Shown here: positions 25,181 to 34,830 of the stretch, piece by piece | Layout: each line of letters opens with the position of its first letter | Position numbering within the stretch: position 1 is the stretch's first letter | Assembly: GCA_963851085.1 (NCBI GenBank) | Contig: CAWKNX010000013.1 | Span: 62,001-126,000, forward strand | Length of the DNA: 64,000 nt | DNA from: DATFVJ01 sp963851085 | GTDB taxonomy: Bacteria; Actinomycetota; Actinomycetes; Streptosporangiales; Streptosporangiaceae | Direction of reading: 5' to 3' | Program-made: the position numbers and the translations under genes | Notes under the pieces: model-generated | What the model was told of the DNA's origin: nothing | The model's database searches: none | The model's input: only the letters and a program-made list of their open reading frames with translations

Positions 25181-26728
25181 TCACCGCGAGATAGCGGCGA
25201 CGGGGTCTGGGCGCCGCGAGGGCCGCCGATCGGGCAGTCGCCGCGCCCCGGCCACTACCGCCGCCGCGGCGATCACCTGGACGGCGACCACGGTCAGGAA
25301 CCCGTTGCGGATTCCGGCGCCGTCACCGGCCAGCGCCAGGAACAGGCTGCCCAGCGTCGCGACCCCGAGAGCGAGAGCGGTTTGCTGTGTGGTGGCGAGA
25401 AGACCGCCTCCCACGCCCGCCGCTGACGGTGGGACGTCGGAGAGCACCACGCCCATCAACGGGCTCATGACGAGCCCCTGCCCCACGCCGGCCACAGCCA
25501 GGCCGGGCGCGAGCGAGACGATCGAGAGGCCGGGCCACGCGGTGAACACCGTGGCGCCGAGTGTCAATAGGCCGGCTGCCTGGAGGACCGCGCCAGCGAC
25601 CAGCACGCGAGGACCGAACCTGGCGAGCAGCCGTGACGTCCACAGTGACGCGAGCAGGAACGTGGCAGCCATCGGCACCAGCCCTGCGCCCGCGGCGACG
25701 GCGCTGGCCCGCAGTCCCTGCTGGACGAGCAGGGCGTAGCAGAACATGAAGGCACCGAAACCACCGAAGAACGGCAGCGCGAGCAAGAGGCCGCGGCGCA
25801 TGGTCGCGTGCCGTAGCAGCGAGGGTGGCACAAGCGGCACGCGTCCGGCCCGTTCCTTGCGGGCCTCGGCGGCAATGAGGGCCGCGGCGGCCAGCGGTGA
25901 CACGGCGAGCAAGGCGATCGTCCACGCCGGCCAATGCAGTGAACGGCCTTCGGTCAGCGGAATCAGCAGGGCGAGAACCATCACGCTGAGCAGAACAGTT
26001 CCGGTGCGGTCCACCGGAGCGGCGCTTTCGGCCTGGGTGTCAGGCAGGTAACGGCGGGCGAGCGCGAGGCCGGCCAGGCCGATCGGCACGTTGACGAGGA
26101 AGATCGGCCGCCAGGTCGCGCCGTCGAGGTTCACCGAGATCAGGAAACCACCGGCAAGCTGGCCGACGACCGCGGCGATCCCGCCGGTCGCGCCGTAACG
26201 GCCCAGTGCTCTGGCCCGCCGCTCGCCCGTGGTCGCCGCCTGGATGGTAGCGAGCACTTGGGGCACCATCATCGCCGCCGACGCGCCCTGCGCTGCCCGC
26301 GCCACCACAAGCACGGCGGCGGACGGCGCGAGGCCGCATGCGAGGGAAGTGGCCGTGAACGCGGCCATACCGGTCAGGAAGAGCCGCCGCCTGCCGAAAC
26401 TGTCGCCGAGCCGGCCGCCCATGACAAGCAGGAGGGCGTACGCGCACGCGTATGCGGAAACGACGAGTTCGAGCAGCGGCGCGCTCGCGTGCAGATCCCG
26501 GTCGATGCTGGGCAGCGCCACGTTGACAATGAAGAAGTCGACCATCGGCAGCAGCACGCCGAGGAGAAGCGTGGCCAGGCCGATGCCGGTCAGCGTTTCC
26601 TGAGCGGTTGCCGGGAGACTGGTCGCCGGCGCGGTTGCCGGGAGGCTGGTCGTCGGCGCAGGGCCGCTGTCCGTGGCGGGCGGGTGAGCACGGTCGATGA
26701 CGTCGGGTTGTACTGGCATGTCCCCCAT
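25181..26728 (-). CDS. DHA2-family (14-TM) MFS drug exporter
   Basis: A 515-residue EmrB/QacA-type exporter. PMVDFFIVNVALPSIDRDL (motif D1), LVMGGRLGDSFGRRRLFLTG (motif A), ARAAQGASAAMMVPQVLATI and GRYGATGGIAAVVGQLAGGFLI (antiporter motif C region) are present. About 14 hydrophobic segments. An N-terminal repeat (TSLPATAPATSLPATA) precedes the first helix. It is divergent from an MmyB-type regulator 93 bp away, a common regulator-exporter pairing. Three hairpins follow the stop. Confidence 0.93.
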   Translation of the reverse strand: MGDMPVQPDVIDRAHPPATDSGPAPTTSLPATAPATSLPATAQETLTGIGLATLLLGVLLPMVDFFIVNVALPSIDRDLHASAPLLELVVSAYACAYALLLVMGGRLGDSFGRRRLFLTGMAAFTATSLACGLAPSAAVLVVARAAQGASAAMMVPQVLATIQAATTGERRARALGRYGATGGIAAVVGQLAGGFLISVNLDGATWRPIFLVNVPIGLAGLALARRYLPDTQAESAAPVDRTGTVLLSVMVLALLIPLTEGRSLHWPAWTIALLAVSPLAAAALIAAEARKERAGRVPLVPPSLLRHATMRRGLLLALPFFGGFGAFMFCYALLVQQGLRASAVAAGAGLVPMAATFLLASLWTSRLLARFGPRVLVAGAVLQAAGLLTLGATVFTAWPGLSIVSLAPGLAVAGVGQGLVMSPLMGVVLSDVPPSAAGVGGGLLATTQQTALALGVATLGSLFLALAGDGAGIRNGFLTVVAVQVIAAAAVVAGARRLPDRRPSRRPDPVAAISR

Positions 26729-26746
26729 CGTGCCCAGAATCTAAGT

Positions 26747-26787
26747 CAGGTACCAGAGTGTATTTATCCTAGTAGTAGAGCTACCTG
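26747..26787. promoter_or_regulatory. Divergent promoter with inverted repeat
   Basis: CAGGTA and TACCTG form an inverted pair 29 bp apart in the AT-richer 93-bp gap between the exporter and regulator genes; TATTTATCCT between them may hold a -10 element. The site is a plausible operator for the regulator at 26822. AGGAGC precedes the regulator ATG. Confidence 0.4.
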
Positions 26788-26821
26788 GCAATCGGATAAG
26801 TCTTCGTGCATCATAGGAGCT

Positions 26822-27748
26822 ATGACATCTACGGCCTTGTCCGACGTGCCTACCGTTGCCGACCAGCCGCCGGGCCAGGCGGACGGGCGCGAGGCTCAGG
26901 TACGCCGCCAGGAGCTCGCCGCGTTCCTGCGCAGCCGACGGGAGCGGATCGCCCCTGAGCAGGCCGGGCTACCGCCGGTGTCCCGCCGCCGCACCCCGGG
27001 TTTGCGCAGAGAAGAGGTCGCGACGCTGGCCGGGGTCGGGGTCACCTGGTACACCTGGCTCGAACAGGGCCGTGACATCCACGCGTCTGCACAGGTGCTC
27101 GACGCCATCGCCCGTGCTCTGCTACTCGACCCGCATGAGCGCGCCCACCTCTTCACGCTGGCGGACGCGCAGGATGGCAGTCCGGCAGGCGAGTGCCAGT
27201 CCCTCCCACCGACGATCCAGCCGCTGCTCGATCACTTGGAGCCGTACCCGGCGTGCGTCCGCAACGCCCGCTATGACCTGCTGGCCTACAACTTCACCTT
27301 CGGCCACCTCATGGACAACCTGGACGAGTTGCCGTTCGAGGAGCGGAACGCGCTTTGGCTCTGCTTCACGAGCCCGACCTGGCGGGCGGCGATGATCGAC
27401 TGGGATGACGCGACCCGGCGGATGGTCGCGGAATTCCGGGCCGCCATGGCGGAGCACGTGGCCGAGCCAGCCTGGAAGTGCCTGGTCAAACGGCTTTCCA
27501 AGGCATCGGCCGAATTCGCCGAGCTCTGGGAGCGCCACGATGTTTCTGCTCCAGAGAACCGGACGAAGCGCTTCCTGCACGCCGACGTGGGCCTGCTCAA
27601 GCTCGACTACACCAATCTGTGGCTCGGGCAGCGGCTCGGCACCCGTATGGTCACCTATACTCCCGCCGACAAGGAGACGGAGGCCCGGCTGCACAAGCTC
27701 AAGCAACCGCGGGCCCGCGGCGACGTGGCAAGCACGCCGCACCGGTGA
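26822..27748 (+). CDS. XRE-HTH regulator with MmyB-like ligand-binding domain
   Basis: A 308-residue regulator. Residues 25-100 form the helix-turn-helix: ELAAFLRSRRERIAPEQAGLP, RRTPGLRREEVATLAGVGVTWYTWLEQGRDI and QVLDAIARALLLDPHERAHLF. The remainder is the MmyB-like PAS-type domain (YPACVRNARYDLLAYN, LLWLCFTSPTWR, LWERHDV, THPDVGLLKLDYTNLWL) that binds fatty acids in studied members. The ATG at 26822 has AGGAGC 6 nt upstream; the frame is open upstream because it runs antisense to the exporter. It probably represses the divergent exporter. Confidence 0.93.
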   Translation: MTSTALSDVPTVADQPPGQADGREAQVRRQELAAFLRSRRERIAPEQAGLPPVSRRRTPGLRREEVATLAGVGVTWYTWLEQGRDIHASAQVLDAIARALLLDPHERAHLFTLADAQDGSPAGECQSLPPTIQPLLDHLEPYPACVRNARYDLLAYNFTFGHLMDNLDELPFEERNALWLCFTSPTWRAAMIDWDDATRRMVAEFRAAMAEHVAEPAWKCLVKRLSKASAEFAELWERHDVSAPENRTKRFLHADVGLLKLDYTNLWLGQRLGTRMVTYTPADKETEARLHKLKQPRARGDVASTPHR

Positions 27749-27916
27749 GTCGCGGAGGCCCGGCCGGTCTGCGCAGGTGAACACGCCAGGTAGGTCTTCC
27801 CCCGCACGGCCGCGCATTCCGGGCTCCTCGGCCTTGCTGCCCTCGCTGGCCTCGCACCAGGGATCGTCAGGTTGCCGGGGTCTGGGGGTCTGGGGGTGCC
27901 AGGCACTGCGCTGTCG

Positions 27917-28855
27917 TCACGTGGTCGTGGGCACTGCCAGGTGCGCGGCAGGCGGCGACGCCACTTGCCCGTCGTCGAGAATGCGCCGCGAGGCGGCCCG
28001 GATGAGGACGACGGCCCAGGTACGGAAGGGCCTCCACGGCTTCGCCAGGTCGCGGAACTGTGCCTGGGAAGGGAGCTCGGGCAGGCCGTACAGGCGGGCG
28101 GTCAGCGCCAGGGCCCTGGGTTCGCTGTCGGGCAGCACGTCGGCGAACCCGGTGCCGCGGATCACGATGAGTGCGCTGTAGAACGGGCCGATACCCTTGA
28201 TCGACTGGAGCTCGGCCATGGCCCGTTCGGGACCAAGCTCCTTCAGGCGGTCAACGTCCAGACGGCCCTCGAGCGCCGCGTGAGCCACGCCGTGCAGCCG
28301 GAGCATCCGGTCGGCAGGAATGCCACCGAAGGACTCGACGCGCAGCAACTGGCCGGGTGCGGGCAGCGCGGGCAGCCGCACACCTGCGAGGTCGAACACC
28401 GCGCCATGAGCCTGGCTCAGCCGATCGCGCACCTGCATCATCTGGCGTGCTGGGCGCCGGGCACTCAGCACGCACCAGGCAGCCGCCTCGTACGGAGAGT
28501 AGAACAAGGGCGGGCGCAGCCCCGGCGCCGCCGCCTGAAGCCGCCCGATGACCGGGTCCCGCTCGCCGACGAGCAGAAACTGTGCTCCGTCGTGATCAAG
28601 GGAAAGGACCCGGGTGACCTGGCGCCGCACCGTGTCCACGTCGATATCCGTCGGCCCGCGGATGGTGCAGTGCACATCGCCGGCGTCGTCCTGGCGTACC
28701 TCGACACCGACATGCTGCTGATAGCCGTCGAGGCAGAACGCCAGGCGCATGACACCGTCAAAGCCCTGCGCCTCGCGCTGACCGAACCCGAACGTGGCCG
28801 CTTCGGCGAGCGAGAACGGCCCTCGCGGGATGATGGTGAACGACCCGGAAGACAT
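27917..28855 (-). CDS. DNA-3-methyladenine glycosylase II family (AlkA-like)
   Basis: A 312-residue base-excision-repair glycosylase. The N-terminal AlkA beta domain (PRGPFSLAEAATFGFGQRE) is followed by FYSPYEAAAWCVLSARRPARQMMQ, the helix-hairpin-helix ELQSIKGIGPFYSALI (residues about 216-230) and GTGFADVLPDSEPRAL with Asp239 in the catalytic position. The start at 28855 has AAGGAGC upstream. It would excise alkylated bases. Stands alone. Confidence 0.9.
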   Translation of the reverse strand: MSSGSFTIIPRGPFSLAEAATFGFGQREAQGFDGVMRLAFCLDGYQQHVGVEVRQDDAGDVHCTIRGPTDIDVDTVRRQVTRVLSLDHDGAQFLLVGERDPVIGRLQAAAPGLRPPLFYSPYEAAAWCVLSARRPARQMMQVRDRLSQAHGAVFDLAGVRLPALPAPGQLLRVESFGGIPADRMLRLHGVAHAALEGRLDVDRLKELGPERAMAELQSIKGIGPFYSALIVIRGTGFADVLPDSEPRALALTARLYGLPELPSQAQFRDLAKPWRPFRTWAVVLIRAASRRILDDGQVASPPAAHLAVPTTT

Positions 28856-29174
28856 GGGCGCTCCTTGCTGATCGGTTACCAGACAACATGTTCGCAGCAG
28901 GGTCTGACAATTCCGGACGGATGCCGCTGACCTCGCCCGCGCCTGGCGTCGCGGCCCTGCCGCCTGCCGGACAGGCCGGCCGGGAGTCTCGGCGGGATTC
29001 AAGTGGATGACACCGCCGTGCGGTCGGTGCTGGGCGGGCACGGGGATGCTGCAATGGGTGGCGGGTTCTTGCGACAATTGCCGTGTTAGACAATTGCTGT
29101 GTTACAGGGGTTGCCCCGGGGGTGTGTGGCACGAGGGCCGCGAGGGGCCTTATCGGGAAGGGCTGCGGGTGGGG

Positions 29175-29878
29175 ATGGCGGCCGATTCTGATTCGTTTGG
29201 TGCTCTACTCAAACGGGAGCGTGCTGCGGCGCGGTTGACGCAGGCGGAGCTTTGGCGCCGGTCCGGTGTGTCGGAGCGGGAGATCAGGACCGGAACGCGG
29301 TGTGCACCAGAGTGCGCGGAATCAGACGGTGCAGTTACTGGGCGATGCGCTCGGTTTGGCGGGCGACCGCCGGGAGCGCTTTGAGCGCGCGGGGCGTGGT
29401 GATGCTGATCTGGCCGCTGGCGATCTCACCTTCCGCGAGCCGATCATCCCGTGACGGTTACCGGTGAGGGCGGTGTCGGGAAGACACGGCTGGCGGCCGA
29501 TGCCGCGCGACGGGTCGCTGGTGAGTTCCCCGCCGGTGGACACGATGTCGACCTGAGCGCGGTTGGGGAGGCTGACCAGGTCGCCAGTCACATCGGCCAC
29601 GCGCTCGGTGCCCGGCGCCGTCAATGACGAGCTGCTCGCCAGCCACATCGGCGGGCAGCGGATGCTTCTGCTGCTCGACAACTTCGAGCATCTCGTCGCG
29701 GCTGCCCCGCTGGTCAGCCTGCTGGCCGCCCGGTGCCCGAGGTTGCTGGTGCTGTCCACCAGCCGTGTGCCGCTGCGGGTACGTGGCGAGCGAGAATTCG
29801 CGGTCCCGCCGCTCGCCGTCCCTGACAGTGGGGTCTCAACCGACGCGGCAACGAGCACCACGGCCGCTGGATCGTGAA
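29175..29878 (+). pseudogene. AfsR/LuxR-type regulator (XRE-HTH plus NTPase), decayed
   Basis: The ATG at 29175 begins a helix-turn-helix, FGALLKRERAAARLTQAELWRRSGVSEREIR, which then loses frame; the expected ERG-type continuation (VQLLGDALGLAGDRRERFE) is in another frame. The P-loop VTGEGGVGKTRLAADAARRVAGEFP (near 29460) and the Walker B segment LLLLDNFEHLVAAAPLVSLLAARCPRLLVLSTSR (near 29665) follow in yet other frames, with part between deleted. The TPR half is missing. A short 3' frame to 30015 has no clear origin. Confidence 0.8.
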
Positions 29879-30036
29879 CGCGGTCATGGCCGACCCCGTT
29901 GGAGCGGTCGTGACGCCAGCCAACGCGGCAGTGGGAGCGCAGCTGGACGTCGCTTTCCACGACTGGCTTGCCGCGATCGGCCAGGCACGCGCCGCAGCGT
30001 CGGCCGTCCCATGATGTGCATGCCAGCAACGGCCGC

Positions 30037-30570
30037 CTATGTGGGCGAGGAGTATTCGGACGATCCGGCCGTGACATCGACCGCAAACATGCGCTCGGCC
30101 TCGATGCGCAGGTAGACCGGACCTGAATCGAGAAACTCCGGCCACCCGGGACCGTAACGCGGGACGTAGACCTCAAGCAGCGCAGACCGCAGACCGCTGG
30201 TGTCCGCCGCGCTGGTGTCGGCGGGCACCGCCCGGCCGTGCACGGTCACCGCCCAGTCCTCGCTGGGCAGGTGGGTGGCGCTGACGGCCGGGTTGCGCTG
30301 CAGGTGCCGCCAGCGCATGGAGCCTGTGTCGGTGCCGAAGTGAAAACTGCCCCGGTGGAACACGCCGTCGACGGGCCCGGTGAGCGGCCGTCCGTCCGCG
30401 GTCACGGTTGCGAGCACGAGCAGGCACATGCCCTGCAGCCGGTCGGCTGCCTGCCGCGCGGTCATGCGTCGGCCATCGGTGTGGATGCTGCGCAGATGGG
30501 CTCCGGCGGCCGCGTAGCTGCGGTCAAGCAACGTCTGCAGACCGGCCAGGTCCTCTTCGGTCTCGTACAC
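30037..30570 (-). CDS. Pyridoxamine-5'-phosphate-oxidase-fold protein
   Basis: From GTG 30570 the frame gives 177 residues: VYETEEDLAGLQTLLDRSYAAAGAHLRSIHTDGRRMTARQAADRLQG then the split-barrel MCLLVLATVTADGRPLTGPVDGVFHRGSFHFGTDTGSMRWRHLQRNPAVSATHLP. These proteins bind FMN, F420 or haem. The same frame continues upstream into sequence belonging to a different, broken gene, so the true start is uncertain and the gene may be a fused remnant. The C-terminus (FAVDVTAGSSEYSSPT) looks normal. Confidence 0.7.
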   Translation of the reverse strand: MYETEEDLAGLQTLLDRSYAAAGAHLRSIHTDGRRMTARQAADRLQGMCLLVLATVTADGRPLTGPVDGVFHRGSFHFGTDTGSMRWRHLQRNPAVSATHLPSEDWAVTVHGRAVPADTSAADTSGLRSALLEVYVPRYGPGWPEFLDSGPVYLRIEAERMFAVDVTAGSSEYSSPT

Positions 30571-30639
30571 GCGCCCTTCTTCCTGCCCGCATGCCGCGAG
30601 CGCTCGCCAATGCCACACCGCGTTAGTCCTCCGGCCTTC

Positions 30640-30979
30640 GAAGTACACCGATGGGTCGTTGAGATGGAGGCCACATGCGCAGCCGGGTGCAGCTTCTGGC
30701 GCGGCGGTCCAGCCGCCGCCTGGAAGCAGTGAACCATTGTGGCGGTGGCCGCCGTACTCGTGGATCGCGAATCTCCAGGTGTCTCGGCGAGCTTCCCAGG
30801 TGAGCTGGAATGGCTTGAGCGGCTCTTCCTCGCCGGTGACGGCGGCCGATGTGGGCGTGGGGCCGCGGAAACGCACCGTGACCTCGGTCAGCTGAGGCCA
30901 TCGGCCAGCAGCGCGGGGATACCCGGGGTACGGCCGGAGCCCGGGGTGCAGCATTGATGAGCTTGGTCAACGCGGCCAT
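30640..30979 (-). pseudogene. Remnant of a conserved hypothetical gene
   Basis: An N-terminal start MAALTKLINAA at 30979 is out of frame with the next recognisable parts, RTPGIPALLADGL and QLTEVTVRFRGPTPTSAAVTGEEEPLKPF, then QLTWEARRDTWRFAIHEYGGHRHNGSLLPGGGW and CACGLHLNDPS. The last blocks resemble a short actinobacterial hypothetical family. They run in frame into the PPOX gene, which suggests a deletion has joined two genes. Confidence 0.5.
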
Positions 30980-31340
30980 GACGGGAATTGTGCCTCGCTG
31001 CGGCGCACCAGCGCGAGGCCCGCCGCGCTGGGCCCGGGAACCATCGGCGGTCATGAGTTGACGGACGGATTGGCTGATGGCTGGAGACGGACTGCGACGG
31101 CGCCATGGTATCCGGTTGCCCTCAATGAGCAGCACGAATGAACAGCAGCACGGCATTGCGCGGGCTACGCCCAGTCGCAGATCGCGCCGCACCGGGCGGT
31201 GGCGGGCCGTTTCCTAGGGAGCCGCCGTTTCCTGGGGAAGCCGCCAGGTCCTGCGGAGCCGGAGCCGCCAGGTCGGTACGTGGCGCAGGGGACGGACGTC
31301 CCGGCAGGGGACACCATGGTGGATAAACTGACTGTCCTAC

Positions 31341-31500
31341 GGCCCCGGTTGTGGATACGCGGATATGCGGTCCAATGAGTCGCTAAGACGTTCGCATTGC
31401 CATCGGCTGGCTGCCCCGGTGGTAACCAAATGCCGGGTGCTGTGCCTGTGTCTGCGCTGCCGTCGCGCCTGCGCGCTGCCAGTGCCTGCGCGCTGTCGTG
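31341..31500 (+). repeat. Degenerate duplicate of the DUF222-HNH promoter and 5' end
   Basis: CGGTTGTGGATACGCGGATA and CAATGAGTCGCTA (31346-31386) recur at 31874-31913 directly upstream of the HNH gene. After the first copy comes GCTGCCCCGGTGGTAACCAAATGCCGGG, matching the second copy's CTGCCCGGGGAGGTGACCACGATGCCGG with small changes, including loss of the ribosome-binding site. So a 5' gene end was duplicated and decayed. Confidence 0.75.
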
Positions 31501-31680
31501 GTGCCTGCGCTGCCTGCGCCCTGCCGTGGTGCCTGCGCTGTCGTGGTGCCTGCGCTGTCGTGGTGCCTGCGCTGTCGTGGTGCCTGCGCTGCCTGGTGTC
31601 TGCGCGTGTCATGGTGTCTGCGCGTGTCATGTGTCTGCGCGTGTCATGGTGTCTGCGCGTGTCATGGTGTCTGCGTTTGC
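31500..31680. repeat. 17-18-bp tandem repeat array
   Basis: About nine units of TGCCTGCGCTGTCGTGG changing gradually into TGTCTGCGCGTGTCATGG, within the degenerate duplicate region. It gives Cys/Ala/Val-rich spurious frames on the plus strand. Confidence 0.8.
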
Positions 31681-31873
31681 CCCTGCCGCCTGTTTCGGGG
31701 CAGCAGCCGGTGCCGACCCCGTGCGCCGGGTTACGCGCCTTTCGATGGGCGCACCCGCTTGCAGCCGGTCCGCTCGTGGTTGCCGCCCAGGCGGTGGCGG
31801 GTGGGGCCGTGCCGTGGGGTGCCGCGGGGCCGGCATATGGCCCTGGTCTGTGGATATGCCGGCGGCATGAGGT

Positions 31874-31952
31874 CGCGGTTGTGGATACGCGGATATCCGG
31901 TCAATGAGTCGCTAGAATGTTCGTATTGACGTTCTCTAGCTGCCCGGGGAGG
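31874..31952 (+). promoter_or_regulatory. Upstream region of the DUF222-HNH gene (second copy of direct repeat)
   Basis: The intact copy of the duplicated block, ending in GGGGAGG (31946-31952), a strong ribosome-binding site 8 nt before the ATG at 31961. TTGTGGATA ... TAGAATGT could be promoter elements. Confidence 0.5.
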
Positions 31953-31960
31953 TGACCACG

Positions 31961-34081
31961 ATGCCGGCTCTCACACCTGGGCCTGCGCGTGCTGTGGCGC
32001 CTGTGGCGGCGGCGTCGGCGCCTGCGCGCCCGGCAGCGGCGGCCGGCCCGGGTGCCGCCGGGGTGTGGGCGAGTGGGGTGGCGTGGCCGCGGGCCGGGCG
32101 TGATGAGGAATCCTGGCAGCGGGCGGTGCTGGCCGAGGAGGTGGCGGCGTTTGGTGTCGGGGAGCCGCCGCCGGAGGGTGAACTGTGGGGGTGTGCGCCC
32201 GATCCGTGGGCCGATCCGCCTGGCGACGCCGAGGCCGACGTCCCGGCGCAGGTGTGGATCAGCGGGGCCGGGGCGGAAGACGCCGCGGCGCCGCCGGACC
32301 TGTTTGCGGCCGGGATGTGGCGTGGTGAAGGCGCGGGGGCGGGTGCGGGGTTTTGTGACGGCGGTGTGCTGGATGCGCTGGAGCCGGGTGCGGTGCTGGC
32401 GGGGTTCGCCGCCGATACCGGGGCCGGGGGGCTGGGCAGCATCTCTGATGATGAGCTGATCGGGGTGGTGCGGGCGTGGCGGCGGCTGTCGTCGTGGGCG
32501 GCGGCTGGTGAGCTCGCCGCGGTGGGTGAGCTTGTGGCGCGCCGGGAGCGCGGCCGGGCCGGGCGTGGCGGCGGTGGGGTGCCGGCGTTTGACTGGGTGG
32601 CCGATGAGCTGGCGTGTGCGCTGACGCTGACCCGGTGGAGTGCGGAGAATCTGGCCGGCCGGGCGTTGCGGCTGGCGGATCTGCCGGCCACGGCGGCGGC
32701 GCTGGCGCTGGGGAGCATCGACATGCCGAAGGCGCTGGCCATCATGGACGGGGTGGCCGGGCTGGAGCCGGGCCTGGCCCGCGCGGTCGAGGACATGGTG
32801 CTGGTCAAGGCACCCGGCGAGACGGCCGGTGAGCTGCGCGCGGCGGTCCGCCGCGCGGTGCTGGCGGCCGATCCGGCCGCAGCGCGGGTGCGCCGCGAAA
32901 CCGCGGAAAAGGACGCCCGGGTCGAGCTGTGGGACGAGGCCGGCACGAAGGCCCTGGCGGGGCGGGATCTGCCACCCGCCGGGGTGCTGGCCGCCGATCA
33001 GCGGATCTCCGCGATCGCCCGCGAGCTGAAAACCCGGGGCGCCGCCGGTGGCCTGGACGTGCTGCGCGCCCGGGTGTACCTGGCCCTGCTGGCCGGCCAG
33101 CCCCTGGATCAGCTGCTGGATCAGCTGCTGCCCGCCCCCGCCGGCACCGATCAGCCACCCGGTGACCTACCGCCCGCGCACGGCACCACCACCGGCACCG
33201 CGGCCGGTGCCGGTGACCGCGGGCCCGGTGACAGCGCCGGTGAGACCGGCCCGGCCAGTGACCGCAGGCCCGGTGACAGCGCCGGTGAGACCGGCCCGGC
33301 CGGCCAGGCCGGGCCCGATACCAGCGCCAGGTCCCCTGCCAGGGCCGATGGGGTGACCGGTGGGGGCGTGGACCAGGCACGCCGGCCGCTGCCGGCCGGT
33401 CTTTGCCGCCCGGCGCCCGTTCCCGGGATCACGCCGGCCTGGCCGGCCGGATCCACCTGGAGCGGTCTTGATCTTGGGCGGCTGGCTGGGTCGGTGAACC
33501 TGACCGTGCCGCTGACGACGCTGCTGGACCTGGCCGACGAACCCGGCGAGGCCGCCGGGTTCGGGCCGCTGGACGCCGCCACCACCCGCCTGCTGGCCGG
33601 CGCCGCCGCCCGCCACCCGGCGACCCAGTGGTGCCTGACCGTGACCGACGGCACCGGGCGGGTGATCGGGCACGGCTGCCGCGGCCGGGACCGCGCCAGC
33701 CCCGGCGGCGGTGACCGCGCCAGCCCCGGCGGCGCGGGCCGCGGCCTGGTGATCAAGATCGACCCGCTCGCCTTCCCCGGCTGCGGCCACCAGCGGGAAA
33801 CCCGCGGCTACCAGCTCACCCCGCGGCTGCGGCACCTGATCGAGATCCGCGACCGGACCTGCACCTTCCCCGGCTGCCGCCGCCCCGCCGTGCGCTGCGA
33901 CAAAGACCACACCGTGCCCTACGGCCACGGCGGCCGAACGTGCGAATGCAACACCGCCGCGCTGTGCAGAACCCATCATCAGGTCAAACAAGCCGACGGC
34001 TGGCACCTCGAGCAGCCCGCACCCGGCGTCCTGCAATGGACCACCCCATCCGGCCGCACGTACACCACCGGCCTGCCCTGA
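31961..34081 (+). CDS. DUF222 domain/HNH endonuclease-signature protein (13E12-type)
   Basis: A 706-residue protein. An Ala/Pro-rich start is followed by the DUF222 helical region (SDDELIGVVRAWRRLSSWAAAGELAAVGELVARRE ... LALTLTRWSAENLAGRALRLADLPATAAALALGSIDMPKALAIM). The C-terminal HNH nuclease motif is CTFPGCRRPAVRCDKDHTVPYGHGGRTC, CNTAALCRTHHQVKQADGWHL (about 630-680), with two CxxC-type metal sites. A low-complexity linker in the middle contains GDSAGETGPA repeats. Such genes are multi-copy repeats in actinomycetes; their role is unproven, possibly mobile or DNA-processing. The ATG at 31961 is preferred over GTG 31952. Confidence 0.92.
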   Translation: MPALTPGPARAVAPVAAASAPARPAAAAGPGAAGVWASGVAWPRAGRDEESWQRAVLAEEVAAFGVGEPPPEGELWGCAPDPWADPPGDAEADVPAQVWISGAGAEDAAAPPDLFAAGMWRGEGAGAGAGFCDGGVLDALEPGAVLAGFAADTGAGGLGSISDDELIGVVRAWRRLSSWAAAGELAAVGELVARRERGRAGRGGGGVPAFDWVADELACALTLTRWSAENLAGRALRLADLPATAAALALGSIDMPKALAIMDGVAGLEPGLARAVEDMVLVKAPGETAGELRAAVRRAVLAADPAAARVRRETAEKDARVELWDEAGTKALAGRDLPPAGVLAADQRISAIARELKTRGAAGGLDVLRARVYLALLAGQPLDQLLDQLLPAPAGTDQPPGDLPPAHGTTTGTAAGAGDRGPGDSAGETGPASDRRPGDSAGETGPAGQAGPDTSARSPARADGVTGGGVDQARRPLPAGLCRPAPVPGITPAWPAGSTWSGLDLGRLAGSVNLTVPLTTLLDLADEPGEAAGFGPLDAATTRLLAGAAARHPATQWCLTVTDGTGRVIGHGCRGRDRASPGGGDRASPGGAGRGLVIKIDPLAFPGCGHQRETRGYQLTPRLRHLIEIRDRTCTFPGCRRPAVRCDKDHTVPYGHGGRTCECNTAALCRTHHQVKQADGWHLEQPAPGVLQWTTPSGRTYTTGLP

Positions 34082-34830
34082 CACACCGCAACCGCGAGCC
34101 GCACCCCCGGGCGGGACCCCCTTATCCTGGCGTGTTCCCGCACGCGGCCTGCCCCCAGCGGCCGGCCACGATCGTGGCCAGCCCTGAATCGAGCGCGTGA
34201 GCCCTCCACGCTTGAACACGCCGAACGCCTGGCAGCCCAGCCGGGACGGCGGTTCTATCAGGCCCAGCCGGGACGGCGGTGTACCAGAGGGTCCGCTCCA
34301 CTCCTCTAGGGGTAGGCCGGGAAAGGCAGGGCTGGCCGAGCGGGATCGGGGTGTGGGGATGAGAATACCGACGCCGAGCCCTGTCCGGCCCGGTGCCGGC
34401 CAGGGGCGCGGCTGGGAGTTTCAGCGGCCGCGCTTTGACCGTCCCCGGATAATCCAAGTCCGGACCTTCGCCTCTAGCGGGCACCACCGCCGACATGATT
34501 AAAAGGCGGCACTCGTGCCGGTCCACCGGGATCGGAGCTCTACACAGGTGCGGGGGGTACATGGCCGGATGCTCGTCCGCTGTGCCCTCCGGTCATTGGC
34601 CGACGGGCTCGTTGGCACACGTGCGGGACCGTCCGTGCGTCGGCCCTGCGGCCACGCGGGCCTGGCCGCCATTGCCCGGCTATGGTGACACGGCCGACCC
34701 GCGGTCGCTGTATCAGCACGGCCGCTTTTGCCTCTTATTCCGGAGAAGGCGCGCGGGAACAGAATCCGCCCCGCGGCGACTGCGCCGCGCGATGGGCGAC
34801 AGTAACCATATGTGATGGCAGGGGGAATCC
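34082..34830. other. No supported gene
   Basis: About 750 bp. It contains AGCCGGGACGGCGG twice (near 34240 and 34266) and short frames without recognisable motifs. The promoter of the CotH gene should lie at its right end. Confidence 0.45.

Noticed and set aside
31397..31929. Cys/Val/Ala-rich frames near 31.5 kb
   Set aside because: Translations of a 17-18-bp tandem repeat inside a degenerate gene duplication.
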